64,000 nt of DNA from Aradus depressus (taxonomy: Eukaryota > Arthropoda > Insecta > Hemiptera > Aradidae): contig OY759214.1 in assembly GCA_963662175.1 (NCBI GenBank), positions 78,008,037-78,072,036 of the forward strand, written 5' to 3'. The translations under genes were made by a program, and so were the position numbers. Below, in pieces: positions 10,025 through 20,749 of this stretch. Position 1 is the first letter of the stretch. The number at the start of each line of letters is the position of its first letter. The notes under the pieces were generated by a model that did no database searches, was not told the origin of the DNA, and saw only the letters and a program-made list of their open reading frames with translations.

Positions 10025-11090
10025 GAAAAAAAGTCGTCAGTGAATCACCGGCTATGCTCTTCCCAGCACGAATTAATCAATTACGTTTTTCTTCTCTGAA
10101 TCCTCATCCTATATTTTGTGTCGATAAATTCATTACAACGGCAGTTATTACGGTTTCTGAGTAGACAACCCTTCCTTCCTCATGGGACAATTTCGCGGAA
10201 AGTTGTTAGGTGACGTCTTTATGGCACAGGATGTCAAATATAAGATAGTCTGACCTCTCACAGATTTTTATTGGTAGTAATAGCTAGCCGGCTTTCGAGA
10301 TTTCCCTCATCATCAGGCAGTCTGATAAAAAATTAAAAATGTTGAATAAAACTAAATAAATAACAATCTAAAACATTAAAAATTTAAAATATCATGGATG
10401 GGGACAGACGAGTTATTCCTGTCCACGTGAGACTCTAGTCTCTCTTAGTCTCACCTATACCGTTCTCCCAAGGACTCAGATGTCGGACAGGGATAACTCG
10501 TCTGTCCCAATCCATGATATTTTAAATTGTTAATGTTTAAGATTGTTATTTATTTATTTTTATTATATTATTTTATTAACATTTTTAATTTTTTATCAGA
10601 CTGCCTGATGATGAGGGAAACCTCGAAAGCCGGCGAGCTATTACTACCAATAAAAATCTGTGAGAGGTCAGACTATCTTATATTTGACATCCTGTGAAAT
10701 AATCACTTCTCACTACATCAGCTATCTTCATATTAACGTCTTTATGGGGTTTTGAATTTTAATATAAAATTTCATGTCAATACATTCATTACATCGGCAG
10801 TTATTGGGGTTTTTGAATTGAACTCCCCCAGAGTCCAAGACTAGGGGTATTCTTGAGCAGATTCCGCTGAAAATCAATAGATGTTCTCTTTAGACGGTTC
10901 TAGATACACATAGAAAATTTCGTTTCAATAAATTGATTCTATCTAGAGTAATCTCGTTCACAGACATTACATTTTTTATTTTCATTTTCAAAACCAGGAG
11001 GTCAGTTTCTGTTGAAAATTGTCCGTCGAATTCCTGACCGATTACATAACTTCCCGTATGCTACGTATATCTGGGAAAGTAAAGACGTCG
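10025..11090 (-). repeat. R repeat, split by a foldback element
   Basis: Reverse-oriented R text occurs at 10025-10224 ('cagcacgaattaatcaatta', 'cattacaacggcagttatta'). It resumes at 10736 ('tttatggggttttgaatttt', 'cattacatcggcagttattg', 'ctgaaaatcaatagatg') through about 11090. The interruption is the foldback element 10225-10735. Confidence 0.75.
10225..10735. mobile_element. Foldback element with hammerhead-like cores
   Basis: Arms of about 195 bp (10225-10420 and 10492-10695) are inverted around a centre that itself contains an inverted 'acagacgagttat' pair. A perfect 12-bp direct repeat, acgtctttatgg, flanks the insert (10213-10224 and 10736-10747). Each arm contains CTGATGATGAGG, a loop, CCTCGAAAG (plus strand 10605-10630; minus strand 10291-10316), matching the CTGANGA-stem-GAAA layout apart from extra bases. 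Related fragments lie at 49490-49530 and 56909-57041. No protein is encoded. Confidence 0.85.
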
Positions 11091-11362
11091 GTGAATCATT
11101 GGCAAGGAACTTCCTCAGCACAAATAAATCAATTAAGTTATTGTTATCCCTCTAAAACCAATCGGCCATTTTGAGTAAAAATCATTAGCAAAGCCCCCTT
11201 CTCTGTTTCACTTTTACCATCACTACTCAGCCCCCTTTTGATAAAGCGTGAAGATGTATATCCTATGTCCACCGGAAAGAGATAAGCTTCCTAACGGTGA
11301 AAGAATTATCAAAAATAGTTAAAATTACGTCAAATACAATAAAAAGCAAACTATCTTCTTTA

Positions 11363-11683
11363 CAGATGTTGATTAGCGACTGTAGATTCTAATTGTAGGA
11401 ATATTGAGGGTCAGTCAAAGATGGAAGAAAACAGGCAAAACACTATTCAAACGCCAACGTTTCGATATATTTTATATCATCATCATGGCCTACAAACATG
11501 GGGGGGAATCAAGATTAGAATCACAATTAAACAAAATTAGTGTGTTTAATTGTGATTCTAATCTTGATTCCCCCCCATGTTTGTAGGCCTTGATGATATA
11601 AAATATATTGAAACGTTGGCGTTTGAATAGTGTTTTGCCTGTTTTCTTCCATCTTTGACTGACCCTCAATATTCCTACAATTA
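11363..11683. mobile_element. Near-perfect palindromic foldback element
   Basis: Arms 11391-11533 and 11543-11682 are almost exact reverse complements, differing mainly by one 3-bp indel (catcatcat against tgatgat), with a 9-bp spacer. A perfect 11-bp direct repeat, tatcttcttta, occurs at 11352-11362 and 11684-11694. The arm carries TGATGATATA...TATCGAAAC, again a TGATGA-stem-GAAA core. The 60-codon ORF here (11404-11586) is a by-product of the palindrome. Confidence 0.88.
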
Positions 11684-11704
11684 TATCTTCTTTATATTAT
11701 ACTT

Positions 11705-11998
11705 TGGATGGCGCCGGTCTGAAGTCAAGACCACAGGTTCGAAACCCGGGCAATGCCCTTAGGTTTTTAATATAGGAGGTAAAAACCTTGAGCACTTTTT
11801 TTTTTTTTTCGGGTGCTCCGGTAGATTACCCGGCCCGCTTATCGTCGGGGAAAGAGGAGGTACATATAGTATATATAGTGGTTTTATTTACAGAGTTGCT
11901 GTGGGTGTCCGGGGGCCACAGCCTTTGGTCCCTTACGGTAGGTCCCCATCGTAGAGTCAGGCCCATGTCCACCAGAGCGATTCGTAGTTAAAGCCCAC
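11705..11998 (+). mobile_element. SINE, diverged full-length copy
   Basis: The copy starts 'ggcgccggtctgaagtcaag' and has an intact B box (ggttcgaaacccg). It continues through 'ggaggtaaaaaccttgagcac', 'gtagagtcaggcccatgtcc' and 'cgtagttaaagccc'. A T run and unrelated sequence (about 11790-11920) interrupt the usual body. Confidence 0.75.
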
Positions 11999-11999
11999 A

Positions 12000-13140
12000 C
12001 TTTAACAAGTACCTGACAACCTCTCACCGCTTAACGTCCCATCCGAAGATATATTTTGGTCAAACAGCTTTGGGAAAAATAGCTTTAATTTATGTTTGCT
12101 ATATCTCAATGACTTTGTTATTTTGAAGTTGACAAGATAAACACAGTTACTGTTTCATCTCCCTTTTGTCCTTCCATTTTATATATAAATCATGTATATA
12201 TGTATATATATATGTCGAGTCCGGAGCTAAAATATAATAAAATATAAGAGATGTCAAATTGCTTTCCATGTTTGAGTATACCAACATATATACAGATCTT
12301 TGTAGGAAAGACAGTGAAAGACATAAACTTGTCTCTGTTAAAGGATTGGGTAGAAGTTTCTTTCTATCTTGTTTCAAATGTATTAGATTTACCGAGTCTG
12401 TCTATGGTGTGTCATTGTTCAACTTTGGGGTGGATTGACTCGGGAGAAATAAAACATTCTATTGACAAACAGAGATCAATAGAGGAGATGGTCTGACTTT
12501 TAAGCGGATGAAATAGACGGGAGGGCTGAGGGGAATAGCCCCGATGTAATTCTCCATAAAAACGATGAAACTGCCTATGAGTGGCCCATAAAGGAAGTAT
12601 GTTGAACGGTTCCTCCACTTTATATTGCCATGGCTCACTCCTCATACGCCCCCCCATCCCCCACCTCTTTTCCTATACGATATAATCATATATTTCTCCT
12701 TGGTTGAACATTAAATGTTCTTCTGTATATTTCACTTTCAATTCCTACAAAACTGAAAAAAATAAGAATTGAATATGAATCAATAGATGTCTTACTCAGT
12801 GGCTTCTGGGCAATTCAGTAGATTTTTTGTGTTTTTTTTAAATTTAAACTTTTGCGCCTGCACAACTTGGATTTTCGCTCAGTGGGAACGCCTTTAATGC
12901 AGCTATCTCTCCTGACTGCTCTGACTGTCAGAGCAGAGAAAGCAGCAGCTCCCAGCATTTTGATTATCTACAAAAAGTGTTTTTGAACTTTGAATAATGT
13001 GTTAATATTCTTGCCAAGTGTTGTACATAATGCGACTATTTTCAACAGAAAATGTTATTTCCATAAAATAAATGTTCGATATGAAAGAACAATTACTTCA
13101 TCGATTGATCCTTTCATCCTCCATAACACAGAATAATAAA
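12000..13140. other. No gene seen; AT microsatellite and mixed sequence
   Basis: There is an AT/TG simple-sequence tract around 12180-12215 and an R-like scrap at about 12775-12815. No exon is supported; the opposing ORFs at 12147-12657 show no known motif. Positions 12915-12955 hold a small palindrome (ctgctctgac/gtcagagcag). Confidence 0.4.
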
Positions 13141-13148
13141 TACCACAA

Positions 13149-13574
13149 AAAGTTGGACACTCGGGGATTCAGGGAAGCGAGGAGACAGACCGACTGGCCA
13201 AGGAAGGTTCAAGTAAGCCCTTCATGGAGCCAGAGTCAGTACTAGGAATATCCCAAGAGGCGTACCGAACCATTTAAAAGTGGACTAGAGATCTTTAAGA
13301 GCAGTCATTTAGAGAAAAAACGACATGCAGATAGTCGAAAATGTTCTTGTCTGTGTTGAAGGATGGGATCCTGAACCTCAAAAGGAACGAGTTTCGGCAA
13401 CTAACAAGAACTCTCACAGGACACGGTCCGTTCAATAGACACCTACACACTGTGGGAGTCAAGGACAGTCCCATCTGTGACAGATGTGGAGAGGAAGACG
13501 AGACTGCGGCACAGTTCCTGGGTATATGCTCGGGATACGCCTGGACGAGATTCTATATTTTTGGGAGGACATAA
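13149..13574 (+). pseudogene. Non-LTR retrotransposon RNase H-zinc knuckle remnant
   Basis: One frame reads through the end of an RNase H domain (GHSGIQGSEETDRLAKEG, the usual GHxGxxGNExADxLAK box) and into a conserved linker (SSKPFM...VLGISQEAYRT). A zinc-knuckle-like CDRCGEEDETAAQFLGIC follows. At least three in-frame stops lie between the RNase H part and 13341, so it is a pseudogene. Copies of the same element lie at 30024-30480 (minus) and 63790-64000 (plus). This domain order is known from R1/I-like non-LTR retrotransposons; the exact clade is not settled here. Confidence 0.85.
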
Positions 13575-13579
13575 AGTGT

Positions 13580-15630
13580 GATAATTAAAGAAATGATGTT
13601 AAATAATAATTAAAATAAATATAATTAATGGAAATAATAAATAATAATAATAATTAAACAAATAATACAATTACCACATTTCCTGTAGAAAAGTAATTTC
13701 CGAAAAGGGCCCTAAAAAAATATCGAAAGTTCAAGAAGTGCAATTTTGAAGAAAATGCACGTATTTTTAAAAAAACTCAAATAATAATTATTTCATTTGG
13801 ATTTCTTCTAAATATAAAAATGAGATGCCATATTGTTTTCCTAAATTTACAAAAATGTTCAATCTAATCCAAAGGTATAAATTATCTTACTGGGTTCACA
13901 GGGAAAATGAATAGCATAGAATAAGAGAACAAATTTATTTATTTTACTTAACCTACGTTTTAAATAAAATCAGAATATCAATATCATTAAAAAATCAAAT
14001 TACATACAATAAAAAAGAATGTTACTATTTTAGACTCTTTTCTTTTTTAAATATTGTGGCCATTCTTTAAATCAATGTTATTTTGGGCATATAAACATAT
14101 AAATAAATAAAAGTACCTTTGCTCATCTACTTCACTGTTAATTTCACTGATACATTTTCTCTCACTCAGACTGGTTCACTACACCTTAAGCCTAAATACA
14201 CTTCTCTCTCTAGACTGTCCACTTCCACATCACAACTCCTAACAGCTGTTTTTATACAAATAATAATAATTGATTTTATAATATATTAATAGTCTTAATG
14301 TGTATAATTTTTTTACATCACAAAAGCAAGGTGGAAGCCTAGCGCTTCCAGGGAAGGGATAAGAGCATTGGATGCTTAGGTCCCTAGGCGTAAGACACCA
14401 TTCCACTATATATAATAATATTCTCCCCTCTTCTCACGGACAGTATATATGCCCCTTGAGACATTGTAACATATATTGGACGGACGAAGATAGCTACCCC
14501 CGAATTGAGGGGCGGCTATGGGTTTACCAATACTGTTTGGTTTATCATCATAAAAAGGCAAAGGATTAAACAGGAGGTAGAGAGATGGCAAATGGCACAA
14601 TAAAACACACTTGGGGCTACCACCCCGCCCCTGGCAAGCTGCGTCTGTGGGCCCCCCTGTGCCTCCAGTCAGCCCAATGGTCAATAAAAATATATATGTT
14701 AATGGAACCAATGAGGGACCAGGTCTATCTCACTTAATTGGATAACTTAACTTGGTGCAACTTAATGGTCAACTGTTAATGTGACTTCCACACATAGCGA
14801 TCACAACTGAAGGCTTCATAGCAATCGATCAATCAACATTTTTCATGAATATCAGTCAAGATAACTCATGTTTTATTCCCCATCTAAGTTATATAATTTC
14901 CGCAAAATCGGTTGAAGAAATGGGGCAGAATGAGGAGGGGACTCAACCTAAAAATCCTCCCAGCTGACGTAGTTTTACCTTGTAGGTTGCGGCACATTTG
15001 CGTCTGCGCCCCCTCAGATTTTTCAATTTGCTAAAATTAAGCAATTAGGTCTATTTATTTTCAATAATACTTTATTTCATTATCCTTAGACTTTTCGACT
15101 TACAAGTCATTTTCAATTCTAAAAACAGATTCCATTTAATAATAACAACATTAAAATTTATGAGTCTCATAACTATTTTTTTACATAAAATATTACAAAG
15201 AAAGACAGATAAGGACTCACCCAAATACAGATTGATCATAATTTATTTTCTATTCCTATATTCTGCAACTGGAATGTCGTCAAATTTATATATTATTTGA
15301 CATTTTTCCAAAATAAAACCTTACATCTTTCAAAAAAAAAATATTAAAAATAAATAATTTTTTTATTTTATAACAATTAAATTCTTTATTTTATCTTATT
15401 TAAGATATATGAGTAATGTGCTCCTATTTTTTCAGCATATGTTCTATAATTTACTAGACTTTCCTGTTCTTAATAGATTCTTTTATATTTATTTTTATTT
15501 TATTATTTTTTTTATGTATAATTTTGGTATTTTCAACATTAAAATTATGTTTATAATTTTTACTATGTTCAGACAATGCCGTAAATTTTTTTTTGAAAAA
15601 TCAAAAATAAGTAAGATATTATTAAATTCA
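13580..15630. other. No gene seen; AT-rich stretch with a unique block
   Basis: Positions 13580-14330 and 15010-15630 are strongly AT-rich. Positions about 14580-15000 are GC-richer, show no similarity to the window's repeats and may be single-copy non-coding DNA. The ORFs here (14372-14711, 15409-15636) lack motifs. Confidence 0.4.
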
Positions 15631-15649
15631 TATTGATATATCAGACTTT

Positions 15650-15935
15650 TTATTTCCCCGACGATACTAAGTGTAGGGGAGGTTATGTAATCGATCAGAA
15701 ATTCGATGCAGTTTTCAACGGAATTTAATTTTTTTCAACCCCCTGATTCCATAAATAAAAAAAATATTTCTGTCTGTCTGTGTGTCTGTTAATACGATAA
15801 CTCCCAATAGAATGAATGTATCAAAACGAAATTTTACATACACAGATCACCCTAACAACATGAATTGGTTTTCAGTCAAATCGGCTTACCAGGGGAGAGG
15901 CTTAACACAAAAAATGTAAAAAAAATAACTGCCGC
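15650..15935 (+). repeat. R dispersed repeat
   Basis: The copy shows 'ggaggttatgtaatcgatc', 'agaaattcgatg', 'tgtctgtctgtgtgtctg', 'gataactcccaatagaatga' and 'ttttcagtcaaatcgg', all R hallmarks in order. It is followed by a T-family remnant. Confidence 0.8.
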
Positions 15936-15937
15936 TG

Positions 15938-16155
15938 TAATGATAATATTAATGATAATATTAATAATATCATTATATTAATTTCCGTTAAACCGAAACA
16001 TGGTATTAGGAACATCATAAGAATGTTAAGACATTAAGAAAGCTTATAAATTAGATACCTAAGCAGCTATTTGAGACTGACGCATTTCTGATTAGTAATA
16101 AAAATATTATTAAAAAATTTAATGAAATTAATGAAAAATTAGTATTTTTTTTTTT
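15938..16155 (-). repeat. Family T remnant
   Basis: An ATTAATA microsatellite is followed by 'atttccgttaaaccg', 'gcttataaattagatacc' and 'attagtaataaaaatatta'. These are reverse-oriented T-family segments seen also at 19720, 26800, 43390 and 62480. The hammerhead-like end is missing here. Confidence 0.7.
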
Positions 16156-16329
16156 TTTTGGGCCTTACGTACGATGCATATTAGCCATGTCTCTTATAAA
16201 GGTGATATCTAGTTATTTACAACATCCATGGTCCCGGGAGGAAGTTTTATCTATGAAATAAAATTCATTCCCGCCGCAAACCTTGGTGAGACCATGCGAC
16301 CAAAGCCCTACGCTCTAGCCCGCCAAAAT

Positions 16330-16617
16330 ATGTGTACAAAAAATAATAATGAATCGGATTCGAAAATATTAATGACTGCCGACGTAAAAAATGTTTCGAT
16401 ACAAAATGGAGTATTGGAATGAGGATTCAGAAGCCTCAATGTAAACCAACTATCGAATTTTAGCCTAAATGATCGATTGGTTTTGGATGACAGAAAAACT
16501 TCATTAATTACTTGCTGGGGAAGATGCCAGGAAGTCATCGACTTTGGAATCAGGGTCTCGAACATAAAATTCCGTGAAAACCCAACATCGAATTTAAAAC
16601 CCATTATATAATTTCTC
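16330..16617 (+). repeat. R dispersed repeat
   Basis: The distal part of R is present: 'atgactgccgacgtaaaaaatg', 'ggattcagaagcctc', 'gtaaaccaactatcgaattttagcc' and 'gattggttttgga'. It continues into a second R-end ('aattccgtgaaaaccc') cut by the element at 16618. Confidence 0.7.
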
Positions 16618-16790
16618 ATATGTGATAGGAAGGTATTGTGGGACGAGATTTCTCATAGAAATAAAAGACGTTGTCTTCCCACTGTTTTATTTTTAACCAG
16701 AACCTATTTTCAACGCAACAGCGTCATCATCAGTGGTACTTTCCACCCACATGACACAGCGGTTAAAGGACAACTGGCGACTTCGTATAG
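16618..16790 (-). mobile_element. Hammerhead-motif element, family with CACTGATGATGA core
   Basis: The minus strand contains CTGATGATGACGC, a TGTT loop, and GCGTTGAAAA at 16707-16733. The flanks ('gggacgagatttctcatag', 'cccactgttttatttttaa') recur at 49818-49985. The core layout CTGANGA-hairpin-GAAA is again seen. R-repeat text ('acttcgtatagc') resumes directly after, so this is an insertion into R. Confidence 0.65.
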
Positions 16791-16799
16791 CTGAGTTAA

Positions 16800-17260
16800 A
16801 AAAAAGAGGTATATGGATTTTATTATAAGATAATATAAATGATGATATGAAATGTGTAAAAAGGCGGACGGAGGGGTTTAGGAGATTCATCGTTTGTATC
16901 AATGGGAGGGGTGCCGCAGACGATGACACAGTCGTCCCCTCTCTTGTACATTTGTCAGGATTATGGTCCACCCTCCACTATGATAGATTCAATTAGGAAC
17001 CCCTTCGGATTGAACCTTTTCCACGCTCCCTTAAACATGTTCAATCCCCCACCCACACCCCCATCCACCCCCTGCAACGCACTTTAAGTAATTGAACTCC
17101 TCGATGATAGACCCTGCTCTCGTTAATTCTGACTTACTGACTTATGTATCATCTTTTAATGTTTTATCTTTTCTCACAAAATGAATTAACAGGGCAACAG
17201 TAGTCGTTATTACACATATTATTGTAGGTTGATACTAGTAAGTGAAAGGCATTATAATAT
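16800..17260. other. No gene seen; possible single-copy block
   Basis: Positions 16860-17095 are GC-richer and match no repeat family in the window. Opposed ORFs (16693-16971 minus, 16902-17087 plus) have no recognised motif. This may be non-coding single-copy DNA. Confidence 0.4.
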
Positions 17261-17274
17261 CTTTATACCTCCCT

Positions 17275-17410
17275 AACTATAAAAAGTATTGGGGTAGTTA
17301 TGTAATCGATCAGAAATTATATAGTGAGTTTGCAACGGAAGTAAATTCCCGTTCTCATTCCTGAATCAATTGACCGTTTGGGCTAAAAATCATAGCACTC
17401 ATACTAAATT
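17275..17410 (+). repeat. R repeat fragment
   Basis: The fragment has the 'ggtagttatgtaatcgatcag' start and the 'caattgaccgtttgggctaaa' distal segment of R joined by an internal deletion. Confidence 0.65.
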
Positions 17411-17424
17411 TTGTGACCATACAT

Positions 17425-17612
17425 AAACAATATGTTTCTTAAACTTCTCTGGAATGTTAATATTTTGATTTTTTCCTTCATTTTTTTTCTCCTTTTTTCT
17501 TTTTTTTGACAATATTTCGGGACACTTTCACGTCCCTTCTTCTAGTCACTATGAACGCTTCATTCAAAAAAGAAGACACCTCTGGAAACAATTTCCGGGA
17601 AAAATCAACATA
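17425..17612 (-). mobile_element. Foldback-type element with GGGACGT core
   Basis: This shares 'cttaaacttctctggaatgtt', 'gacaatatttcgggacact' and 'cgtcccttctt' with the elements at 38290-38475 and 46361-46537, whose borders are defined by a duplication. The minus strand reads a degenerate CTAGAAGA, then GGGACGT...GTCCC, then GAAATATTGTC, the usual core arrangement. Confidence 0.65.
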
Positions 17613-17615
17613 GGT

Positions 17616-17953
17616 TAGGTTTTATGCCTCATGCCCGGGCTTTAACTACGAGGTCATATCGCCTACTACCTGAGCGCTCTTTCGTCAGTCTGGTGGACAT
17701 GAGCCCGACTCTACTGTGGGAGTACTAAATTTTGCCTACTCTAAATGTTTATTCACCTAGGGTAGGGGTCTTTAACGAGTACCGGACATCGTACAGGCTC
17801 TGGACCATCGCTTAACGTCCCATCCGCCGGACGGCGTGCTTAAGTTTATTTTACCTTCCAGATAAAATAAACCAAGGGCTCGGTCGGGTTTCGAACCCAT
17901 GATCTTGAGCTCAGAAGACAAGCACGCATACCACTGAGATACCGGCGCCCTCA
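17616..17953 (-). mobile_element. SINE, near full-length copy
   Basis: On the minus strand it runs from the tRNA-like head (gagggcgccggtatctcag; B box gggttcgaaacccg) through 'gacgttaagcg' and 'tcgttaaagacccctaccct' to 'cccgggcatgaggcataaaa' and a cctaac end. It is one of the most complete copies. Promoter boxes A and B mark a tRNA-derived, pol III-type SINE. A caacata direct repeat at both edges may be a short target-site duplication. Confidence 0.85.
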
Positions 17954-17974
17954 CAACATACATAGGCAGTTAGT

Positions 17975-18540
17975 AGGTTCTTTGAGTTGTGTCTCCCTCT
18001 TCAGGCCGATATCGCGAAAAATAAATAGATTTTGTCCTTATGGAGTTTTGAATTTAAATATAAAATTGTTTGTCGATAAATTCATTACAACGGCAATTAT
18101 TAGAATTCTTGTTTTCGGCCACCCCTCCACTCACCCTTTAACGATTTTGCTGAAAATAGATACGTATTATATCTATTAGGTTGTGAAATTACATACGAAA
18201 TTTCGTGTCGATATATTCAATACAACAGCAGTTATTAGAGTGTTTGTGTTAAACCATCTCTTTACCTCTTCCATCCCTTTAACCGATTTGTCTGGACCTT
18301 AGTGAGTTTCTGAAATGATTTTCGATATTATCATTCTTTCGGGAGTTATCGTGTTCACAGCACAAACACACACAGACACAGACTTTTTTTTTTTCACTTT
18401 TGGAATCATTATATGGATTCATTCATTAGATGAGGATCGGAAAACATAAAATTTTGGTGAAAACTCGACATCGAATTTTTGACGGATTATATAACTTCCC
18501 CTATACTTCGTATAGCTAGAAAAGTAAAACCATTAGGCCA
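17975..18540 (-). repeat. R dispersed repeat, long copy
   Basis: Successive reverse R segments are present: 'ttatggagttttgaattt', 'cgataaattcattacaacgg', 'gatatattcaatacaacagc', 'cgggagttatcgtgttcaca', 'gacatcgaatttttgacgg' and 'ttcgtatagctag'. The internal 'cattacaacggcagttatta' motif recurs twice, showing that R itself has an internally repeated design. Confidence 0.75.
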
Positions 18541-18594
18541 GAGATCGGAGTGTAATTGTTTAAAAGAGAGAGACAATGGTTTTTAATATTAAAC

Positions 18595-19085
18595 AGATTA
18601 AATAAAGTATTATTTTGAGGGTGCGGGGATGAGGGAGCCGTATGGGCCGACGATAAAACAGCTATGATCCATTTTGCCAGTTCTCAGTCAGTTTGCCCCC
18701 CGGAAAGCCAAGTTTTTACCCGAGTTTGGGAAGGGGGAAAAATGCAATTTGACCGCTCCCCCACGTTTGCTTTTTATGCAAATGTCGTGTCAGATCAATT
18801 CCGGATGCGGTCGGTTTGCCATGTCCATTCCACCGCTCACGATAAAATTACATCCACAACCTCCTGTTTCAACCTTTTTTTTTGTTGTTTTTGCTTTGCC
18901 CTATCTCGTCATTTCACTGCTGAACCCTGTTTTGAATAACTGCTGATTTCTAAATTGAATATACAAATAATAAATGCCATTTAGGTTGCATTCTAAAGCC
19001 TCCCTTTCAAAATAATCACTTCAACAAGTAGACACTAAATTGGACAACGAACCCATTAACATTGTAAAATTGTTAGTAAGATCAA
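18595..19085. other. Candidate single-copy non-coding block
   Basis: Positions 18600-18960 are GC-richer and repeat-free within the window. They contain octamer-like 'tttatgcaaatg' text. Two overlapping ORFs in different frames (18664-18946) argue against coding. Confidence 0.4.
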
Positions 19086-19086
19086 C

Positions 19087-19165
19087 ATAACAAGGTTATC
19101 TGGGAAGTGAGAACGCCGTCCTTCGGATGAGACGTTAAGAGATGGTCTCGAGCATGTACGATGTT
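19087..19165 (+). mobile_element. SINE body fragment
   Basis: A short piece reads 'gccgtccttcggatgagacg', 'ttaagagatggtc', 'gtacgatgt', which is the SINE mid-body. It breaks off on both sides. Confidence 0.6.
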
Positions 19166-19261
19166 AATAATATCTGCTTTTAAAAGAACTATTTTTTATA
19201 TATATTTTTATAGTGTATTTATAAGTTTTTAGTATTTTTTTTTATTACATACAGTTAGTTG

Positions 19262-19552
19262 TTATGACTCATGCCCGGGCTTAAATACGAGGTCATATCG
19301 CCTACTACACGAGCGCTCTTTCGTTAATCTAGTGAACCCGACTCTACGTGGGAGATTTTGCCAACCTAGGTTTATTCACGTAGGATCGGAGTCTTTAACG
19401 AGTACCCTAGGACAGACTCGGGACCATTGCTTAACGTCCCATCCGAAGGACGGGGTGCTCAACGTTTTTTCATATAGAAAATAACCAAATGACCTCGGCC
19501 GGGTTTCGAATTACGCGATCTACTCAGTAAACAAGCAAGCATATCACTTTGA
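19262..19552 (-). mobile_element. SINE, near full-length copy
   Basis: Reverse orientation. The tail 'gactcatgcccgggctt' is followed by 'gaggtcatatcgcctacta', 'cttaacgtcccatccgaagg' and 'cctcggccgggtttcgaa'. The far tRNA-like end is damaged ('aagcatatcac'). Confidence 0.8.
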
Positions 19553-19719
19553 TTTTATTCATAAATTAAATTGGCGCTGGAATATAAACAAGTAGGTATA
19601 TATGCGGTTCGTTGCATGATCTATCGGAACATGACAACATTAACAAAAAGATGAGAGTATAAAATTCTCTACAAAAATGTTCTATTCATTGGATATTTTA
19701 CAAATAAATTGGAAGTGAA

Positions 19720-20045
19720 TAATAATAATATTTATTTCCGTTAAACCATAACATCATAATAGGATACGTCATAAGAATATATACATCAAGATAACTTATA
19801 AATTAGATACATAAACAGATAGAGTCTGACACACATGGATTAGAATTAACAATACTACTAAAAAATAAAATGAAATGAATATATAAATACTTGAAAATAA
19901 GAGTACAAAAAAAATGATATTATACAGTAGATACATTTTTTAATTTAATTAAAATTAATATAATAATTTTTGAAAAATGTTCAGGAAGTGTCTTTATCAC
20001 AACGACATTTCGGGAAGTTCCTGTGACCCTTCCTCAGGTCACAAT
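19720..20045 (-). mobile_element. Family T element with hammerhead-like core
   Basis: On the minus strand it begins near GACCTGAGGA, a GGG...CCC hairpin and GAAATGTC (20008-20037). It runs through an AT-rich body to 'ggtttaacggaaataaata' followed by a TTA microsatellite. The same order occurs at 26800-27175 and 43390-43740. Microsatellite-like 3' tails are common in some LINE and Penelope-like elements. No protein is encoded. Confidence 0.75.
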
Positions 20046-20749
20046 CTTCGAAATATAGAAAAGAGAAAAAAAACAAAATAACAATGTTAAAATATATTTA
20101 ATATTATTTTCTGAATATTGCCACCTATTTCTTTATTTTGAAACCTGAGGAATAGACGATATCTGGAATATGTTGGTTTCTCTTTTAATTTGATTCAACT
20201 CAATTTTAGTAATGATACATCTTGAGATTTATTCTAGTTGGGGGGCATTTTAAGCGTCGGGTTTCAAATAAAAACATTTTGTCTTATTAAATGTGTCCCT
20301 TCGGAGGAACCTTGGTGTAATGTAATTTCAGACAAGGGCTGTTTAATCTTTGTAATGCCCTTCTCGTCTGCACAACCCTTTTCTTTATTTTCCCTGCAAT
20401 TTTTTTAATGGTCTCTCACGACGAAAGACATTAACTGATTTTTAATTTAATTACCACTCGGGGAGATAAGAAATTAAAAGTTCAACCTGGTTCTTCCTTC
20501 ATCTATTTTATTTTAATTTTATTTTTTTCTGTCTGTTGTTATTGTCAGCCAATCTGATTTTTTTTTCTTCGTAGATTGTATTTGACTCATGATGGCTGCT
20601 AGAAGTGTAGGTACAATTTGGGGGCTTTGAAAACAGTATAATCTCCCTGTTGGATGCTCACTGCCTTCTAGATATCAATGGTGCCTAGATTCCTGCTATA
20701 TTACCTTACACACTTTACTAGGTGTCAACTATGGTACTCTAGGCACCAT

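Noticed and set aside
11404..11586. ORF inside the palindrome
   Set aside because: It arises from the foldback element and has no protein-like features.
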